DNA of 11,672 nucleotides from Nitrososphaerota archaeon (GTDB lineage Archaea > Thermoproteota > Nitrososphaeria > Nitrososphaerales > CADDZS01), in NCBI GenBank assembly GCA_027314685.1, contig DAHVAI010000336.1, positions 1 to 11,672 of the forward strand, written 5' to 3'. This document shows positions 6,354-11,672 of this stretch, piece by piece (the first letter of the stretch is position 1; every line of letters starts with the position of its first letter). The translations under genes and the position numbers were made by a program. The notes beneath the pieces are model-generated. The model was not told the DNA's origin. It worked only from the letters and a program-made list of their open reading frames with translations, and searched no databases.

Positions 6354-6860
6354 ATGTGTGGCGGAATATTCGCTAGCGTAGCGCGAAGCAAGCGAGGAAT
6401 TTCACCTATTATCGCAACGCTGTTATTGATACTGATTGCTATTGCCTCTGGGGTTATCCTTTACAGCTATGTAACTGGCTTTATCGGAAGCTCGACTCAA
6501 AACCCAGGACTATCTATCAGTACGATTTCGATTGATAACGCATGTGTCTCTATATCCACAACACACTGCAGCGGTTCTCAATACTCCATTACGATCAGGA
6601 ATCTAGGAGCAAGTACAATCTCGTACGCGAACTCGGCCACGGCGCAGATCTACTTTACAGACATTTCAACAACAACGACGAGCAGTACGACCTGCACAAT
6701 ATCATCTTCAATTGCTCCTGGGGGCACGCTAACATGCCCAGTAACTACCGGCACAAACCTTCCAGCAGGATTTTCCCCAAGCTCTGGCGATACAGTTTCA
6801 ATCAAAGTGGTGATGCCGGACGGAGGATCGGCAATTTCTACCGCCAAAGTTATCTCCTAA
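6354..6860 (+). CDS. Archaeal type IV pilin-like protein 2
   Basis: 168 residues, predicted pilus subunit and paralog of pilin 1. 'RSKRGISPIIATLLLILIAI' (residues 11-30) is a canonical archaeal pilin start, with cleavage expected after Gly15 and Pro at mature position 3, then a membrane/filament helix to about residue 44. The head has C64, C72, C114 and C128; the first two are eight residues apart exactly as in pilin 1 (C56, C64), and the second pair is spaced 14 against 13, so the same two disulfides are likely. The ending 'PDGGSAIS' is shared. The head is rich in Ser and Thr and may be glycosylated. The ATG at 6354 gives a 15-residue leader with one Cys at position 2; no closer in-frame start keeps the basic patch. 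Confidence 0.87.
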   Translation: MCGGIFASVARSKRGISPIIATLLLILIAIASGVILYSYVTGFIGSSTQNPGLSISTISIDNACVSISTTHCSGSQYSITIRNLGASTISYANSATAQIYFTDISTTTTSSTTCTISSSIAPGGTLTCPVTTGTNLPAGFSPSSGDTVSIKVVMPDGGSAISTAKVIS

Positions 6861-6899
6861 TGTGGCAACCCTGTTTACAATAAACGCGAAACATTGGAT

Positions 6900-6922
6900 T
6901 TGCAGAAATCTTGCAAGTTTTT
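6900..6922 (+). terminator. Small hairpin with T5 after pilin 2
   Basis: TTGCA (6900-6904) pairs with TGCAA (6912-6916) around a 7-nt loop and is followed by GTTTTT. It lies 40 nt after the pilin 2 stop. Short stem, so only a moderate candidate. Confidence 0.4.
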
Positions 6923-6974
6923 GCCATTTTACTAGTCGTAGGAGTCGAGAGTTCTCGAATTCACCTAAAATACT

Positions 6975-6980
6975 CTATAA
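6975..6980 (+). promoter_or_regulatory. Possible TATA element for small membrane protein B
   Basis: CTATAA centred 29 nt before TTG 7007 and 32 nt before ATG 7010, so transcription would start at or just before the start codon, as for paralog A. Confidence 0.4.
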
Positions 6981-7009
6981 CCAACTCCATTTAACCCAAT
7001 TACACCTTG

Positions 7010-7255
7010 ATGCGCGAAACTCATGATAAAATAGTTGCTTCGTTTGTTGACGTAAGTAGTATCTGCCTAGCCTACTCTTTGGGTGTCAGTCATTTCGGAA
7101 TGTGGGAGGGATTGGGTTATGGATTATTCGATGCTTGGATCGTGATCTGGCAGAGGGACAGGATCTCGAATTTTATCTACCGAGCAGGCGTCGCAGTGAA
7201 GCAAATCACTCCGATGAAAAAGAAAGCAGAAGCAATTCCTGTGACGGTCAACTAG
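7010..7255 (+). CDS. Small membrane protein B, paralog of the gene at 4552-4812
   Basis: 81 residues from ATG 7010; a TTG directly before it at 7007 lines up with the first Met of paralog A and is an equal candidate on alignment alone. Function unknown. It keeps the RET.DKIVAS start, the hydrophobic middle with 'GYGLFDAW', and 'WQRDRISN', then diverges into a Lys-rich tail (MKKKAE). Cys is found at a different position from copy A, so no disulfide is conserved. It stands alone after pilin 2 with its own TATA-like element and no Shine-Dalgarno site. The two copies flank the FtsZ-like and pilin genes. Conservation concentrated in the membrane segment and the WQRDRISN stretch suggests that these bind a shared partner. 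Confidence 0.82.
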   Translation: MRETHDKIVASFVDVSSICLAYSLGVSHFGMWEGLGYGLFDAWIVIWQRDRISNFIYRAGVAVKQITPMKKKAEAIPVTVN

Positions 7256-7261
7256 AAGCGT

Positions 7262-7288
7262 TAGTCTTCTTCTGGAAGCTTAAGACTA
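7262..7288 (+). terminator. Possible hairpin after small membrane protein B
   Basis: TAGTCTT (7262-7268) pairs with AAGACTA (7282-7288), with a 13-nt interior that contains a further short CTTC/GAAG pairing. The sequence after it is only moderately T-rich, so termination is uncertain. Confidence 0.3.
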
Positions 7289-7407
7289 TCTGTTTCCTAT
7301 TGTTTGAACGCTCATCAAGAGTTCATGTGGTTAGTTATATTTTCAGAATATTGAATAGTCGTTCCGGGGCTAGTGTTCGAGAAAGCCTTGCCAGTATAAC
7401 GTTTGAG

Positions 7408-7429
7408 AAAATATGCGCACGGGCGCATA
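7408..7429 (-). terminator. Terminator of the KaiC-like gene
   Basis: On the minus strand a perfect 7-bp stem TATGCGC/GCGCATA (7412-7429, loop of 4) is followed by TTTTCTC. It lies 13 nt beyond the stop of the KaiC-like gene and is the strongest intrinsic-type terminator on that strand. Confidence 0.6.
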
Positions 7430-7442
7430 ACTCATTTTGAGT

Positions 7443-8192
7443 CTAGGCGGACCACGGGAGTATGTGCACGCCTTCTTGAGAAAAAGCGACCGAGTGGTAT
7501 TTTTTGCTGTGGTCGCAGCCTCGCAACTTCCTTACTAGGAATCGTGTTTTCAATTCCATCGACTCATTGATGTAGCTTTCAAGCTGGAAGATGCCGTCAG
7601 CGACAAACTCCTCAACACCCATTCCCTGAATTCCCTGGCCGTTGTCCAAGCGACTAATGGTCATCATCGTCATCACGCCTTCGCGCTTCAAGGTTTTGTA
7701 CACAAGATGCATTAAGAATCTATAATCGAATTTGTCCTTGGCGCCAGTTAGAAACGCGGTAAGGGAGTCAACCACGAGCCGCTTGGCCTTGATTTTATCT
7801 AGCGCTCCAAGCAATACCTCCATGTTCGAGCCTAGGCCCTGACCTTCGAGTATCTCCAAGTCAAGTATTCTCATCTTGTTTTCCTTCTCAAGCGCCTCGA
7901 GATCCATGCCAAAGTTCAGCATATTTCGTTTCAGGCTCTCGGAATCTTCCTCAAAAGTCGCAAACACAGCAGGTTCGTTCATAAAGACTGCACCGTTGTA
8001 CGCAAACTGTGATGAGAATGTTGTCTTACCTGCACCTACCCCGCCGGAAAGAAGCACAAAGTCACCTCTCTGGAGTCCACCTTGAATCAAAGGGTCGAGG
8101 CCAGGAATCGCAGTTGGCACTCTCGGTAACTGATTCTTCTTCGGTTGTTTCTCAAAGCTAGGGAATGCCTGTTTCTTGACTTCCACGTTCAT
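7443..8192 (-). CDS. Single-domain KaiC-like RecA-superfamily ATPase
   Basis: 249 residues, cytoplasmic. Walker A is 'GGVGAGKTT' at 50-58; the paired catalytic glutamates E81-E82 follow in 'ATFEED'; Walker B is 'RLVVDSLTA' at 138-146 with Asp142; a sensor strand 'TMMTIS' lies at 175-180; and 'RKLRGCDHSKKYH' at 221-233 is the KaiC-type RG..H arm that contacts the neighbouring subunit's nucleotide. The whole core is present, so ATP binding and ring formation are expected. Family members include circadian KaiC, archaeal RadC paralogs and ArlH; this stand-alone type is usually called KaiC-like and is thought to act in signalling, without a known substrate. The ATG at 8190-8192 has GGAG 4 nt upstream. 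Divergent from the regulator at 8404; the 211-bp gap carries both promoters. Confidence 0.9.
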   Translation of the reverse strand: MNVEVKKQAFPSFEKQPKKNQLPRVPTAIPGLDPLIQGGLQRGDFVLLSGGVGAGKTTFSSQFAYNGAVFMNEPAVFATFEEDSESLKRNMLNFGMDLEALEKENKMRILDLEILEGQGLGSNMEVLLGALDKIKAKRLVVDSLTAFLTGAKDKFDYRFLMHLVYKTLKREGVMTMMTISRLDNGQGIQGMGVEEFVADGIFQLESYINESMELKTRFLVRKLRGCDHSKKYHSVAFSQEGVHILPWSA

Positions 8193-8196
8193 ACTT

Positions 8197-8200
8197 CTCC
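8197..8200 (-). promoter_or_regulatory. Ribosome binding site of the KaiC-like gene
   Basis: GGAG on the minus strand with four bases before the ATG at 8192 supports this start. It is one of few clear Shine-Dalgarno sites in the window. Confidence 0.5.
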
Positions 8201-8231
8201 AACTTTCCAGTTAACATGGGAAATATCGCTA

Positions 8232-8243
8232 GTTATCTTATTT
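8232..8243 (-). promoter_or_regulatory. Possible TATA element of the KaiC-like gene
   Basis: AAATAAGATAAC on the minus strand, centred about 46 nt before the ATG, would give a leader of roughly 19 nt, long enough to contain the GGAG site. Confidence 0.35.
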
Positions 8244-8338
8244 GTCGGTTTTGAATAACCCAAGTCTCCAAATCTAGATAAAATGGCAACTCTCCCACAG
8301 AATAGGATCAACCAACGATAAATCAATGGCCTATGCTG

Positions 8339-8348
8339 AATCCGGATT
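8339..8348. promoter_or_regulatory. 10-bp perfect palindrome in the divergent promoter region
   Basis: AATCCGGATT reads the same on both strands and ends 16 bp before the TTTATA element of the regulator gene. Its place fits an operator or activator site. No second copy was found nearby. Confidence 0.35.
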
Positions 8349-8364
8349 AGTGATTCATTGCCGA

Positions 8365-8370
8365 TTTATA
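8365..8370 (+). promoter_or_regulatory. TATA box of the HTH regulator gene
   Basis: TTTATA centred about 37 nt before TTG 8404 and 52 nt before ATG 8419. Transcription would start near 8393, inside an inverted repeat (AAGAG at 8392-8396 and CTCTT at 8401-8405). Confidence 0.5.
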
Positions 8371-8381
8371 CATTCTTTTTA

Positions 8382-8405
8382 AGCTCTCAATAAGAGATAG
8401 CTCTT
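8382..8405. promoter_or_regulatory. Repeats at the regulator start, possible self-operator
   Basis: AGCTCT occurs at 8382-8387 and 8399-8404, 17 bp apart, and AAGAG/CTCTT arms (8392-8396, 8401-8405) form a dyad over the predicted transcription start. Binding here would block polymerase, the usual position for archaeal Lrp-type repression. Confidence 0.35.
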
Positions 8406-9486
8406 GTCGGAATCACGGATGATATCCCGCAATACAGAATATCTTCTGATCGAGACCATAAGGCAGGTGGGCGTCTCAAACTACTCCCTCATTTCACGCT
8501 TGACGGGATTATCCGCTGAAACTGTTCGTTATAAGGTAAACAAACAACTGGGCAAGATGGGCCTCGGGATACTTGTGAACATTGATTATGCTCAGTTAGG
8601 CTTTTCCATGGGTTTGCTCGTAGTGAAATCTAACCCTAGAGCCGAAAAGTCTTGGCTCGACGCGGCTAGCTACTTACTTCTTGAGAGTAAGAGCATGGGA
8701 TCTGAAAATTATATCTGCCTGTATGCAATCCCATATCGCTTCAAAAAGAAGTACATGGACTCGATAACCGAGCTTCAAAGAGCAGGGCTCATTGAGAGTT
8801 TTGAGTCACAGGAAATCTCATGGGTCAGGTACCCTCCAATGCGATCCGAATTTTTCGACTTGGACACCGGAAAGTGGAATGTTGACTGGAAACGGGTGGA
8901 TCTTACTGCAACTGAAATGGGACCGACATCGCACTTGGTCAATCAGGACGCCAAGGTCGATTATGTCGACGCTAAAATCTTGAAATTCATGCAGGAAGAT
9001 CCGACTATTAGCCCTGCAAAAATTGCTCAGAAGCTAAACGCAAACGCGAGGACAATAAGGTACCATTACGCTGAACACGTGCAGAAAGGAAGGCTTATTC
9101 TCGGAAACAATGTTCGTTGGATAAAAGGGGTAACTCCGGGCAAGCCGCCAGAGATCATGCAGATTTCTGCAACGTTCAGGAACTTGGAACCTGAAGAGTT
9201 GAATGCGGTAAGAAAATTGTGCAACAAGATTCCATTCACGCTTATTGAAGCTGCATTCGAGAACCGGGGTTATTTTGCTTTCTTGGATGTTCCGCTAGAA
9301 TATTTCCATGAAACGATGTCGTACATCGACAGAAACACTTCACTTTACAACAACAAGAAGCAACTCACAATTTTAGATCCGACAAAGACGCAGTTCATGA
9401 ATCTCTCAGACGAGCTCTACGACAAGGAACGAGGTTGGCGCCTGATGCCGGTCCAAGTAGCTCAGTATAATGAAAACGACGTTTGA
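8404..9486 (+). CDS. Duplicated Lrp/AsnC-type HTH transcription regulator
   Basis: 360 residues, predicted DNA-binding protein built as two HTH-plus-sensor halves. HTH 1 spans about 10-53 ('SRLTGLSAETVRYKV' is the recognition part) and HTH 2 about 185-232 ('AQKLNANARTIRYHY'). Each is followed by a mixed alpha/beta segment of about 100 residues that looks like a diverged ligand-binding/RAM-like domain. The T-[VI]-R-Y pattern in both recognition helices points to internal duplication. TTG 8404 is the longest start; ATG 8419 (Met6), which still precedes HTH 1, is an equally reasonable start. Inverted repeats around the presumed transcript start suggest self-control. Its position divergent from the KaiC-like ATPase hints at a shared signalling role, but the target genes cannot be read from the sequence. 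Confidence 0.82.
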   Translation: MSESRMISRNTEYLLIETIRQVGVSNYSLISRLTGLSAETVRYKVNKQLGKMGLGILVNIDYAQLGFSMGLLVVKSNPRAEKSWLDAASYLLLESKSMGSENYICLYAIPYRFKKKYMDSITELQRAGLIESFESQEISWVRYPPMRSEFFDLDTGKWNVDWKRVDLTATEMGPTSHLVNQDAKVDYVDAKILKFMQEDPTISPAKIAQKLNANARTIRYHYAEHVQKGRLILGNNVRWIKGVTPGKPPEIMQISATFRNLEPEELNAVRKLCNKIPFTLIEAAFENRGYFAFLDVPLEYFHETMSYIDRNTSLYNNKKQLTILDPTKTQFMNLSDELYDKERGWRLMPVQVAQYNENDV

Positions 9487-9491
9487 TAACT

Positions 9492-9516
9492 AAAAGTCGC
9501 TTTTCTGCAAGAGCAG
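9492..9516 (+). terminator. Weak hairpins just after the regulator gene
   Basis: AAAAG/CTTTT (9492-9504, loop TCG) followed by CTGC/GCAG (9505-9516) begin 6 nt after the stop. Stems are short and the T run is only four bases. Confidence 0.3.
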
Positions 9517-9732
9517 CGGGTCCACTCCTTTCCACAATTTGTGCAACTATTTCTTGCCATTACCCCGCTCTCTCCAAATTGGAACTAGCGGTAGCAGGCA
9601 CTATGGCAGAGCCCCAGCTTCTAAATGCAGGTGGGAGAGTAAAAGCTCTATGAACACCCAAGATAGAAAGAACACGATAGAAGCTCAAACCACTACGATC
9701 CCAATTCTGATCCAAACACCGGGAAAAGGAAA

Positions 9733-9751
9733 CCTATGAATTATTCATAGG
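9733..9751 (+). repeat. Perfect 8-bp hairpin overlapping a strong ribosome-site motif
   Basis: CCTATGAA (9733-9740) and TTCATAGG (9744-9751) are exact reverse complements around TTA. The second arm runs into GGAGG at 9750-9754, and an ATG follows at 9762, but that frame ends after five codons (TAG 9777-9779). Confidence 0.5.
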
Positions 9752-9878
9752 AGGATACCAAATGGTAACAATACGTTAGCACGTGCTTGTATTAGAGCAG
9801 AATTCTCTATTCCTTCGAACTAGTTCGTTATCTTCCCTAAAATTCCAAAACCTACATTTCTGGAGTTGGTTCTCTGGT

Positions 9879-9895
9879 AAAAAATCTCGCCGAGA
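9879..9895 (-). terminator. Terminator of the frameshifted minus-strand gene
   Basis: On the minus strand TCTC-GGC-GAGA is followed by TTTTTT (9884-9879). It starts 19 nt after the stop codon of the gene at 9914-10448. Confidence 0.5.
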
Positions 9896-9913
9896 AGAGA
9901 ATCGTCTTTAAAA

Positions 9914-10448
9914 TCAACGTTTACTGTGTATTTCAAATAGAGGGCATCTGGTACAGAAAAGCGTCTCCATTTCCTTCACACTTTCAAATTCGATGATTTT
10001 TCCAACGTCGTCTCCTAGGATGTTACTTGCACGCTCGAGATATTTTTCGTAGAGGCTCCAAATATCGCATTGGGATATAACTGGTGAATTCTCAAAGGTT
10101 TCGTTCATCACGATCGCATCGAGTCTTCTCTTGCCGTCCTTTCCAAACATTCTGAGAAGCGATTCATTCAGGCAGATTGGAAACTCTTCACGTTGGCAAG
10201 CTTTCATCTTTTCTATAGTCTGTTTGTCGAGAGGAGAGAGGAGTACCAAGACTATAGAGTAAGGATGGACGTAGTTTTGTGATAATGCTTGTGGATTCGG
10301 ACTCTATACTACTCTTGCAGCACCCATCAAGACCGTGTAGTCTCCTTCTTACTAGAAAGGTGAAGGACAGTCCTGCTTTACAAATATCCCTCAAAGACGA
10401 ACGTTTTCCTAAAATTGGGAGAACCATGCTTGTTTCTTCTCTTATCAT
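9914..10448 (-). pseudogene. Conserved-looking protein of unknown family, broken by one extra base
   Basis: Two overlapping minus-strand frames join into one protein of 177 residues if one A is removed from the four-A run at 10275-10278. The 5' part (ATG 10446-10448) reads 'MIREETSMVLPILGKRSSLR' and 'DICKAGLSFTFLVRRRLHG'; the 3' part continues 'NYVHPYSIVLVLLSPLDKQ', 'EEFPICLNESLLRMFG', 'ENSPVISQCDIWSLYEKYL' and ends 'CTRCPLFEIHSKR'. Both parts have normal composition and the join is smooth, with 534 nt left, divisible by three. It has a CATTTAAT box 32 nt before the ATG and a terminator after the stop, so it is a complete transcription unit. A CxxC near the end could bind metal. I do not recognise the family. 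Without the correction the 3' part could only start at TTG 10247-10249. Natural loss, phase variation or a homopolymer sequencing error would all explain it. Confidence 0.62.
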
Positions 10449-10476
10449 ATCCTTCTGCAAGGGTTCTCAACACTCC

Positions 10477-10484
10477 ATTAAATG
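10477..10484 (-). promoter_or_regulatory. TATA-like box for the frameshifted gene
   Basis: CATTTAAT on the minus strand, centred 32 nt before the ATG at 10448, predicts a leader of only about 5 nt. It supports that ATG as the original start. Confidence 0.4.
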
Positions 10485-10486
10485 AC

Positions 10487-10522
10487 GGATGAGCAAAGCT
10501 GAGAACTCATCCCACTTTTTTT
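10487..10522 (+). terminator. Terminator-like hairpin between divergent genes
   Basis: GGATGAG (10487-10493) pairs perfectly with CTCATCC (10506-10512) around a 12-nt loop and is followed by CACTTTTTTT (T7 at 10516-10522). No plus-strand gene ends here; it may stop antisense or read-through transcription ahead of the gene at 10613. Confidence 0.45.
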
Positions 10523-10579
10523 CGTTCAAGATAATGGAAAGATCCGCTTGCTGTCGTTATCACACACAAGCAGAAAACA

Positions 10580-10589
10580 GATATTAAGC
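10580..10589 (+). promoter_or_regulatory. TATA box of the zinc-ribbon gene
   Basis: AGATATTAAG centred about 28 nt before ATG 10613, so the transcript should start at or within two bases of the ATG. The AGGAG just before the ATG is too close to act as a normal ribosome site. Confidence 0.45.
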
Positions 10590-10612
10590 ATCATCTGGCA
10601 CGACATAGGAGA

Positions 10613-11035
10613 ATGAGCGCCCAGGTGCAGATCAAGTGTCAGAGGTGTCAATCTGAGCTGGCTAAGGACAAAGCATCTCTAGTTTCGAACAGGAAAAAGA
10701 CCATGTATTTCTGCGACAGCTGCTTCAAAGCGGTCTTCAAATACGACGAGAACATGAAGACGATAAACATGATCTGGGAAGAAAACCAGAAGCGCTTCCC
10801 GTTGATTGTAAGAAGCAACAACTGGCACAGGTCATCTTACATGAAGATCAAGGATTATCGGACGGTCGACTCGCCGAGCGGAAAGAAAAAGCAGGCGTTT
10901 ATCGGCGACATGTATCTGCGTGGCGAGCTCAAGGAGCAGGATCGCCCTGTTGGCAAGTCAAACCAGTTTCTGTGGTTTGCCTGGAGTGAAGATCTCGCAA
11001 AGCAGTACAAGGAAGAACCTAGACCAGAAGGCTAG
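10613..11035 (+). CDS. Small zinc-ribbon protein of unknown function
   Basis: 140 residues, cytoplasmic, with no membrane segment. Residues 9-37 contain CxxC (C9, C12) and CxxC (C34, C37) separated by 21 residues, a zinc-ribbon that should bind one Zn2+. The remaining 100 residues are Lys- and Arg-rich with several Trp ('NWHRSSYMKIKDY', 'FLWFAWSEDLAKQY'), which suggests contact with nucleic acid or a protein partner, but no enzyme motif is seen. ATG start with a TATA box at the right distance for a leaderless mRNA. It is convergent with the protease gene, and their stop codons overlap in CTAG. The family is not recognised. Confidence 0.82.
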   Translation: MSAQVQIKCQRCQSELAKDKASLVSNRKKTMYFCDSCFKAVFKYDENMKTINMIWEENQKRFPLIVRSNNWHRSSYMKIKDYRTVDSPSGKKKQAFIGDMYLRGELKEQDRPVGKSNQFLWFAWSEDLAKQYKEEPRPEG

Positions 11036-11670
11036 CGCTGACGAGATCCACAGTTACTGCAATACAGTGCTTCACTTGAAAGTGCAGTTCCGCAAACCGG
11101 ACAAATCAACTGCGGCACAGTGTAGAGCTGAGTATCTATTCCAGGTACGGGCTTTTTCCTCACTACGATCACGACACCAACCACGAGGATTATCATTACA
11201 ATCAGAACGACTCCAATAGCTAGATTATTGGAACCGCCTCCATTGGCGTTCGAGGTTGTGCCGCTGGTGACAGTACTGGAATTCAGCATCGAGAAACTGG
11301 GATATGGTTTGTAATTCTGCGCTAGATTAAGCGTCGCATTCCCAAGGTAAACATAATTCGAACTTCCGACAGTAAGGTACGCTATACCGTTTGAATACCT
11401 GACGCTAACACCTGTGGCAGATTCACCTGTGTCACCGCCAAAGCTATAGTATGACGGAAAAGACGCGTAATTACTAGTGGTGTCATTCTTGAAGAACAGT
11501 CCAAGGCTCGTGCTCATGTTCAAGAACTGCGTCGGTTCCAAGTTTCCTTCACCTGCAAACACTAGCTCTGCATCGTAAAAGTTGCCTACTGGAGTCGTCG
11601 CATTCCCGGAGACTTCAAAGTAGGCGCTCACTACGTCTGTCGTGTGTATTGTGATGTTGTCATACCAACG
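11032..11670 (-). CDS. Thermopsin-like (peptidase A5) protease, C-terminal part with membrane anchor and zinc ribbon
   Basis: The frame is open to the window edge, so the N-terminus is missing; the GTG at 11629-11631 is internal. The visible start 'RWYDNITIHT', followed by 'NFYDAELVFAGEGN' and 'FGGDTGESATGVSVRY', matches the conserved core of thermopsins, secreted acid proteases of archaea. Counting from codon 11631, residues 112-135 are a Ser/Thr/Asn/Gly linker, 136-158 a strong membrane helix, 159-160 Lys-Lys on the inner side, and 177-194 a zinc ribbon (C177, C180, C191, C194: CPVCG...CSNCG). The protease domain would therefore face outward and the ribbon the cytoplasm. Thermopsin normally lacks a cytoplasmic zinc ribbon. 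The catalytic residues cannot be judged from this fragment. Confidence 0.8.
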   Translation of the reverse strand, partial: RWYDNITIHTTDVVSAYFEVSGNATTPVGNFYDAELVFAGEGNLEPTQFLNMSTSLGLFFKNDTTSNYASFPSYYSFGGDTGESATGVSVRYSNGIAYLTVGSSNYVYLGNATLNLAQNYKPYPSFSMLNSSTVTSGTTSNANGGGSNNLAIGVVLIVMIILVVGVVIVVRKKPVPGIDTQLYTVPQLICPVCGTALSSEALYCSNCGSRQR

Positions 11671-11672
11671 CG

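Larger units (their letters stand above)
9487..9913. other. 427-bp gene-poor region
   Basis: No protein is supported. A plus-strand frame at 9539-9739 has no ribosome site, no recognisable motif and odd composition. The notable items are the hairpin at 9733-9751 and the minus-strand terminator at 9879-9895. A small RNA could lie here, but no known RNA family is recognised. Confidence 0.5.

Noticed and set aside
6542..6883. 113-codon plus frame within pilin 2
   Set aside because: Out of phase with the pilin, with no motif; the pilin frame has a signal peptide and a paralog.
9539..9739. 66-codon plus frame, and a 29-codon frame inside it from ATG 9650
   Set aside because: No promoter or well-placed ribosome site, no motif, and unusual composition. 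AGGTGGGAG upstream of ATG 9650 is too far away.
10279..10485. 68-codon plus frame opposite the frameshifted gene
   Set aside because: The reconstructed minus-strand protein, promoter and terminator explain the region better; this frame has no start signal.
1..11672. tRNA, rRNA, CRISPR array, insertion sequence or transposase
   Set aside because: No T-arm/acceptor patterns, no spaced direct repeats of CRISPR type, and no transposase-like frame or paired terminal inverted repeats were seen by eye.

Overview
The window looks like chromosomal DNA from an archaeon of the Thaumarchaeota/Nitrososphaerota type, or a close relative. The reasons are: several class III (archaeal pilin) signal peptides, a thermopsin-type (A5) peptidase, a single-domain KaiC-like ATPase, a two-module Lrp/AsnC-style regulator, TATA boxes about 26-32 nt before start codons, leaderless or very short leaders beside occasional Shine-Dalgarno sites, and a VapBC-type PIN toxin pair. 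The lineage is inferred from gene content; there is no rRNA or other marker gene. I found no tRNA, rRNA, CRISPR array or insertion sequence.

Layout. (1) 1-2079: the end of one cell-surface protein, then a 490-residue pilin-signal protein carrying a DUF2341/LamG-like lectin region. (2) 2303-3502: a secreted protein of unknown function with an Asn/Gly-rich linker, ending in a clear hairpin/T-tract terminator. (3) 3503-4551: no intact gene, but a decayed VapBC toxin-antitoxin pair with one frameshift in the antitoxin and two in-frame stops in the PIN toxin. (4) 4552-7255: a small membrane protein, a divergent FtsZ/tubulin-like protein without recognisable GTP-binding glycine motifs, two short pilins with matching cysteine spacing, and a second copy of the small membrane protein. 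(5) 7443-9486: a KaiC-like ATPase (minus) divergent from a duplicated HTH regulator (plus). (6) 9487-9913: no supported gene, one strong hairpin. (7) 9914-10448 (minus): a protein of unknown family broken by a single extra base in an A/T run, with promoter-like and terminator-like signals in place. (8) 10613-11670: a small zinc-ribbon protein convergent with the C-terminal half of a membrane-anchored thermopsin-like protease; the two genes share a CTAG at their stop codons.

How it fits together. Most products are predicted to be at or beyond the cell surface: pilins, lectin-like pilin fusion, secreted protein, anchored acid protease. The KaiC-like ATPase and the duplicated regulator are plausible signalling partners by position only. 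The most unusual unit is 4552-7255, where an apparently non-GTPase FtsZ relative sits with two pilins, bracketed by two copies of a small membrane protein. A joint role in a surface filament or membrane-shaping process is an inference from layout, not something the sequence proves.
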